A DNA stretch of 9,567 nt from a bacterium (lineage in GTDB: Bacteria; Krumholzibacteriota; Krumholzibacteriia; LZORAL124-64-63). The DNA lies in assembly GCA_030635025.1 (NCBI GenBank), contig DAOVZQ010000053.1:1-9567 (forward strand). Direction: 5' to 3'. The notes below the pieces were generated by a model. The model saw only the letters and a list, made by a program, of their open reading frames with translations. It was not told the origin of the DNA and ran no database searches. This document shows positions 5,696-9,567 of the stretch, piece after piece (the first letter of the stretch is position 1; the number at the start of each line of letters is the position of its first letter). A program made the position numbers and the translations under genes.

Positions 5696-8331
5696 CGATC
5701 GCTCTCCGGTACGGGTCTGATGTGAGAGAGGGACGGGGTCGGCAACCACCCGTTCCATTCACCGCCGAGGGTCACCTGGGACCAGCCGTCACGATGGGCC
5801 TTCACCTGCAGGGTCAAGCCGTCGTGAACCTGGAAGACGACGGGGAACGAAGTTTCCGGTCCGCTGCGCACGTCGGCCTCCGAGACCACGACGACCGCTG
5901 TATCCTTGACGTTGTGATCGTACCAGCGCCAGGCGGTCAACGACAGGAGAACCAGAACCGTGAAAGCCGCAAAGAGGCCCAGGCGACGCATGGCTGGCGT
6001 CCACCCGGAGCGCCACCAGGCCCAGGCGACGATTATGCCCGCAACCCACATCACCGCGATCAATAAAACGCACAGCTCGTCGAGGGACGGGGCGCCCAGA
6101 GCCATGGCGAGGTGGCTGATCACCGGCGGCAGGGGCGCACCCTCCAACTCGATGTCCTGTGTATGGGAGCGTACCCAGTGCAGGTTGGCGCGGACGTCCG
6201 CATCCCGGGGCGCAAGACGTCGCGCACGCAAGTAGTTGGCCACCGCATGACCCAGTTCGCCGCCTCGGGCATAGGCGTTGCCCAGGTTGTAGTAGACATC
6301 CGCATCGTGACTGATCGCGGCCGCCGTCTCGAAGCGATCTATGGCGACGTCGAGATCGCCGTCCGTGTAGGCGCGTACGCCCTCGGCCATCAAGCGTACG
6401 GGATCGGCTCCGGGGCTCGGTGTCTCATCCTGGGCCACAGCACCGTTGCCCATCGCGAATCCGGCAATCAGGATGCAAGCGATGAGACCCGGCAGAACGA
6501 CGGCCGAAGCCTTGGCGGTCGCCTTCTCCAGATCCACCAACAGGGCCTCGACCTCACGGATGAGTTCGCGCTCCGGAAGCTCCGAGTCTTCACGACCGTA
6601 ACGGGCCGCTTCACAGAGCGTGACGAGACGCACGAGATCCTCCCCCGTCTCGACTCGACCGGCGCGGGTTGCGAATTCAAGGAGTTGGGAGGTCTTCATC
6701 CCGGCTGGTGATCGACCCGTCTTGTCCGCGACATACCCATAGATCGCACCGACGACCTGCGCACCGACGTCCCGTGTCTCGCCGGAGCGGCTCACGTCCC
6801 GCAATGCCTTTCGCACCCGGCCCATGGCACCGCGCCGGCGCGTACCGAGAGGATCCCGCAGACGCGAAGCTTCGCGGGAGAGATGGATGCGCAAGACCCC
6901 GAGCAATCCCACCGGCAACAGAAACAGCCCCCACCAAACCGGGTTCACGAGCATCGACGCCCGGCGCGTTCGCAAATCCCGTCCGACCGGGTGAGCGAAT
7001 CGCAGATCGCTCGCCAACCGTTCGATCTCCGCTCTCATCACCCGACTTGGGGAATCGCCAATCACGGGACGCTCACCTGGTTGGACGATCAGATCACCGA
7101 GATCCCGTGTGATTGTCTCATAGGAACCGGATCCGGGATCGAAATAGACCACTTCGACCGGAGGCAGGGACACGGAGCCCTCTTCCAGCGGCACCAGAAC
7201 CTTCTCCTGAGTCAATCTGCTGAAGAGACGGCCGTGATCCTTCTTGGTGTTCAAACCACCCCCGGCCTCGTGGCTCTGTACCGATTCCGGTGGCTGCCAA
7301 GGCAACTCGGTAACGCTCTTGAGCGATCCGTCTGCGCCGATGGACATGGACAGGCTGACCGGCTCTCCCCGCGGTATCGTGTCAGGATCCACGGTTACGA
7401 CCAGATCCACCTGACGGGACACAAGACCGGAAAAGTCGGCAGGACGTGGGTGCGGAAGAGCCTTGACCGTTATTTCGAGGGCTTGCGTAGACAGTTCCCG
7501 ATTCGCCCTACGGGTATTTCGGCGCCTGGACGAGAAGAAATCTGCAAAGGGGTCGGGCGGAATGGTGACACGCGCCGGTTCGATGACCAACGTACCGGGT
7601 CGTGTGGGAAAAAGGGCATAGCGGATCTCGGTGATCTCGTAGCGTTGACCGCCGATAACGTCCTGGTAGTTGCGATTGGGAGGAAGATCCTCACGCCAGA
7701 AACCCTCCGTTCGCGGGGGTGTGTATTGGGGGCGGTCGAGCCCACGAGCGTATGGATTCGCATGGTACCGGAAGACCAGCACGACCTGTTCGCCCACGTA
7801 GACCGTCCCACGGTCCACACTCAAGGTGACGAAATGGTCGGCACCGGGTCCGGCCGTGTCGGTGCCTGTGCCCGTCGTCGGTTGGGACGCGGTTCCACCG
7901 GACCCGCTCGGCGTCCGACGCCCGCCATCGACGACGCGAATGGTAAGCGCATCGCTGTGGACCGTCTCGCCGTCGACCTCGACCTGCAGGGCCGGGATGG
8001 TCACATCCTGATCGGTATCGATCCGCAAATAGTAGGTCCAGGCCAAGGATGTCGACACAGCCCCGTTGATCATCTGGAAATTCTGGCTGGTTCCCCCTTG
8101 ACTCACTTCGACACCGGCGATCTCCGGGAGTGTCGGGGCCGGCAGGTTGCGGCTTTCGCCCGTCAAGGTGATCGTGAGCAGAACCTGGTCGCCTCGTGAC
8201 GCCTGGATACGATCGAGGTCGGCCCTCAGACTGGCGGCCTCAGCGACGCGATCGGCCGACAGGACACACACAGAAACGAGCATGACGATCATCGTCACGC
8301 CGGACCATGCTGTCGATGGGCTGCGCTTCAT
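5692..8331 (-). CDS. BatD-BatE fusion protein (aerotolerance operon)
   Basis: This 879-aa envelope protein joins two normally separate Bat proteins. Residues 1-33 are a signal peptide (basic MKR, hydrophobic MIVMLVSVCVL, probable cut after AEA). Residues 35-425 are BatD-type beta domains, with RADLDRIQASRGDQV at the mature start, SVDRGTVYVGEQVVLVFRY (171-189) and a repeat of that theme at DLVVTVDPDTIPRGEPVSL. A glycine/threonine linker is at 138-165. A membrane helix at 463-480 is followed by the cytosolic BatD tail ending LVTLCEAARYG. A second membrane helix (609-627, ending AVAQ) starts the BatE half. It has TPRs at about 643-715 with YYNLGNAYARGGELGHAVANY, two membrane helices (752-771, 783-801) and an SH3b domain (810-866, DVRSGPETSFPVVFQVHDG). 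The resulting topology places both BatD beta domains, the TPR and the SH3 domain in the periplasm. It starts 3 nt after the BatB-BatC stop, with only a weak GGTGG ribosome site, and is probably coupled. BatD and BatE are linked to oxidative and envelope stress tolerance; their biochemical role is not settled. Confidence 0.85.
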   Translation of the reverse strand: MKRSPSTAWSGVTMIVMLVSVCVLSADRVAEAASLRADLDRIQASRGDQVLLTITLTGESRNLPAPTLPEIAGVEVSQGGTSQNFQMINGAVSTSLAWTYYLRIDTDQDVTIPALQVEVDGETVHSDALTIRVVDGGRRTPSGSGGTASQPTTGTGTDTAGPGADHFVTLSVDRGTVYVGEQVVLVFRYHANPYARGLDRPQYTPPRTEGFWREDLPPNRNYQDVIGGQRYEITEIRYALFPTRPGTLVIEPARVTIPPDPFADFFSSRRRNTRRANRELSTQALEITVKALPHPRPADFSGLVSRQVDLVVTVDPDTIPRGEPVSLSMSIGADGSLKSVTELPWQPPESVQSHEAGGGLNTKKDHGRLFSRLTQEKVLVPLEEGSVSLPPVEVVYFDPGSGSYETITRDLGDLIVQPGERPVIGDSPSRVMRAEIERLASDLRFAHPVGRDLRTRRASMLVNPVWWGLFLLPVGLLGVLRIHLSREASRLRDPLGTRRRGAMGRVRKALRDVSRSGETRDVGAQVVGAIYGYVADKTGRSPAGMKTSQLLEFATRAGRVETGEDLVRLVTLCEAARYGREDSELPERELIREVEALLVDLEKATAKASAVVLPGLIACILIAGFAMGNGAVAQDETPSPGADPVRLMAEGVRAYTDGDLDVAIDRFETAAAISHDADVYYNLGNAYARGGELGHAVANYLRARRLAPRDADVRANLHWVRSHTQDIELEGAPLPPVISHLAMALGAPSLDELCVLLIAVMWVAGIIVAWAWWRSGWTPAMRRLGLFAAFTVLVLLSLTAWRWYDHNVKDTAVVVVSEADVRSGPETSFPVVFQVHDGLTLQVKAHRDGWSQVTLGGEWNGWLPTPSLSHIRPVPESDR
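5702..5707 (-). promoter_or_regulatory. Ribosome binding site inside the end of the BatD-BatE gene
   Basis: GGAGAG on the minus strand lies 6 nt before ATG 5695 of the glycosyltransferase gene. It sets that start within the ATGA overlap (5692-5695) and indicates translational coupling to the Bat gene upstream. Confidence 0.7.
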
Positions 8332-8334
8332 TCC

Positions 8335-9567
8335 CTACCACCGCTTTCCGCTGTTTGCCGGCTGCCCCTTGAGGCGTTTCTGCAACGACCTGCGCAATTC
8401 CTCTTCGTCCCGATCCAAGGCCTTCAGGATGGACAGAGCCCGTTCCTTGGAGAGTTCTTCCTCCGACGGCTGCGCTTCCTCACCCTCCTCTGGTTCGGGG
8501 GAGGCAGGCTGCTCTTCCTGTTGGGACGGGTCCTGGGTCTCTTCGTCTTGCTGTTGCTGCTGTTGCTGCTCGCTGGATTCGTCGCTGTTCTGACCCTGGG
8601 ACTGTTCCTGTTCGTCCTGCTGCTGCTGATCTCCCTGTTCACCGTCCTGCGATTCCTGCTGGTCGCCGTCTTCGCCATCCTCCGATTGCTCGGAATCCTG
8701 TGGCGGCTGCTGCTCCATCATACGCATGGCATACTCCAGGTTGCGCAGCGTGTCCAGACGATCGGGCTCCAGGGAGAGCGACCGGCGCAGCTGCTCGGCG
8801 GCTCGGCCCGCATCGCCCGTGGTCAAGGCGTCGGTCCCTGAGTTGTAGAGTGCCTCGGCCCGCAGCTCAGGATCGTCGGTCAACGACAAGACTCGGGAGT
8901 ATTCCCGGGCCGCCTCCTCGTGCCGTTCGAGACGGGACATGACCTCGCCCACCGCCAGGGCCAGACGCGGATCATCGGGTGCCAAGGCGCGCGCTTCCTG
9001 GAACGCGCTTAGGGCGGCCTCGTAATCGCCGGCCAGGTAGCTGTCCAGTCCACGGGACGCGGCCGAGGCGCCTTCGGGGCGCAGCAGGGTCGCATGAGCT
9101 GGAACAGACATGAAACCGAACGCCATGAAACAGATGATGGCCGCAGAACGTGTCGCGAGTCGGGACACACGGCGAGCCCGGACCAGTGTCCACGCCCACA
9201 GGCTGGCAAACGCGAGCGCCAGCGGCCAGATGAACCGTTCCTGGTAGCGGCTCACGTGTCGCCCCGCCAAGTCGCGTTCCCCCAGCCCCTCGATCACTCC
9301 GCGCAGCCCCGTCAAATCCAATCCCTGACCACCGATACGGAACATCACACCGTCCCCGTACTCAGCCAACTCTTGCAGGGATACCAGATCGAGCCGGCTC
9401 ATGACGACCTTGCCGGCCTCGTCCTTCATGTATCCTGACGCGCGATGATCGTCTCCGGGCAGCGGGATCAGGCCACCGGTCTCCTCGCCGACGCCGATGG
9501 GAATGATGACGATGCCTCGCTCCCTGCACAGGGCCGCCGCCTCTTGCCAGTCTCCCTCGAGATCCTC
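8335..9567 (-). CDS. BatB-BatC fusion, VWA plus TPR protein (5' end outside window)
   Basis: The frame is open to the window edge, so only the C-terminal 410 aa are seen. Residues 1-70 are the end of a von Willebrand A domain. EDLEGD looks like the continuation of the family's TDGED segment, and IVIIPIGVGEETGGLIPL then KDEAGKVVMSRLD are BatB signatures. The DxSxS metal site lies off the window. SRYQERFIWPLALAFASLWAWTLV (about 106-129) is the BatB C-terminal membrane helix. It is followed by a second helix (about 140-157, ending at PAHA) that would be the BatC signal or anchor. TPRs span about 169-281 (GLDSYLAGDYEAALSAFQEA, EALYNSGTDALTTGDAGRAA, and a final NLEYAM helix). Next comes a 90-residue tail very rich in Q, E, D and S, including seven glutamines in a row, then a charged helix LSILKALDRDEEELRRSLQK. 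A Q/E/D-rich tail is usual for BatC. VWA-TPR fusions of this kind are known in Bat operons of other bacteria. BatA, MoxR and a DUF58 protein would be expected upstream. Confidence 0.88.
   Translation of the reverse strand, partial: EDLEGDWQEAAALCRERGIVIIPIGVGEETGGLIPLPGDDHRASGYMKDEAGKVVMSRLDLVSLQELAEYGDGVMFRIGGQGLDLTGLRGVIEGLGERDLAGRHVSRYQERFIWPLALAFASLWAWTLVRARRVSRLATRSAAIICFMAFGFMSVPAHATLLRPEGASAASRGLDSYLAGDYEAALSAFQEARALAPDDPRLALAVGEVMSRLERHEEAAREYSRVLSLTDDPELRAEALYNSGTDALTTGDAGRAAEQLRRSLSLEPDRLDTLRNLEYAMRMMEQQPPQDSEQSEDGEDGDQQESQDGEQGDQQQQDEQEQSQGQNSDESSEQQQQQQQDEETQDPSQQEEQPASPEPEEGEEAQPSEEELSKERALSILKALDRDEEELRRSLQKRLKGQPANSGKRW
8450..8720 (-). repeat. Low-complexity CAG/CAA/GAx-rich segment in the BatC part
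   Basis: Within the BatB-BatC gene this stretch encodes almost only Q, E, D, S, G and P. The core at 8548-8568 is seven consecutive CAG/CAA codons, and 8605-8640 holds a second glutamine cluster. CAA and CAG alternate rather than forming a pure triplet tract. The product segment is predicted to be a disordered, acidic, hydrophilic tail after the TPRs. The opposite strand reads as spurious leucine- or cysteine-rich frames. Confidence 0.75.

Noticed and set aside
5696..5758. Upstream ATG at 5758 for the glycosyltransferase
   Set aside because: It lies within the coding end of the BatD-BatE gene, adds a hydrophilic 21-residue stretch before the real MKPL start, and lacks the ribosome site found before 5695.
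6883..8199. 438-codon open frame on the plus strand opposite BatD
   Set aside because: Its product has shadow composition (R, G, H, D-rich without domain motifs), and the opposite strand carries a clear BatD protein with a signal peptide and domains.
8521..8841. Plus-strand frame reading as a leucine-rich, apparently multi-spanning membrane protein
   Set aside because: It is the antisense reading of the CAG/CAA-rich BatC tail (CAG reversed gives CTG, leucine). The hydrophobicity is an artefact, and there is no ribosome site.

Overview
The window is a compact, GC-rich bacterial chromosome segment. It holds seven protein genes, two of them cut by the window edges. No RNA gene, insertion sequence, CRISPR array or phage gene is visible. 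The gene content (periplasmic and inner-membrane Bat proteins, a lipid-linked-sugar type glycosyltransferase, QueD, a type II thymidine kinase, a GAF-HDOD signalling protein) suggests a Gram-negative-type bacterium. The module fusions and the TPR-rich style would suit a lineage in or near the FCB superphylum or a deltaproteobacterium-like group. That placement is an inference, because the window has no phylogenetic marker gene.

Layout. Bases 1-830 (minus) are a BtpA/SgcQ-family TIM-barrel protein whose stop codon probably lies just past the edge. A 131-bp divergent spacer separates it from tdk (962-1552, plus), a type II thymidine kinase with every expected motif. Tail-to-tail with tdk, only 4 bp away, is a GAF-HDOD protein (1557 to about 3089, minus). 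A relatively AT-rich divergent spacer follows, then queD (3262-3627, plus), the 6-carboxytetrahydropterin synthase of queuosine synthesis. A GC-rich hairpin at 3633-3663 lies between queD and the convergent operon to its right.

The right-hand two thirds (3680-9567, all minus) is one tightly packed operon, read from right to left. It starts with a partial BatB-BatC fusion (VWA C-terminus, two membrane segments, TPRs, Q/E/D-rich tail). A 3-nt gap leads to a BatD-BatE fusion of 879 aa. A 4-bp ATGA overlap leads to a GT-C fold glycosyltransferase with a C-terminal TPR array (671 aa). In Bacteroidetes and spirochaetes, batA-E is a run of separate genes for inner-membrane/periplasmic proteins, linked to aerotolerance and envelope stress and usually found with a MoxR AAA+ ATPase and a DUF58 protein. 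Here four Bat modules are packed into two polypeptides, and a membrane glycosyltransferase is translationally coupled at the end. Three consecutive proteins therefore each carry TPR modules, and I infer all of these to be periplasmic or membrane-adjacent. This is the most noteworthy part of the window. The Bat families are known; the D-E fusion and the coupling to a TPR-glycosyltransferase deserve a comparative check.

The left-hand genes look like ordinary housekeeping and signalling genes in no obvious shared pathway: nucleoside salvage, tRNA modification and an HDOD regulator.
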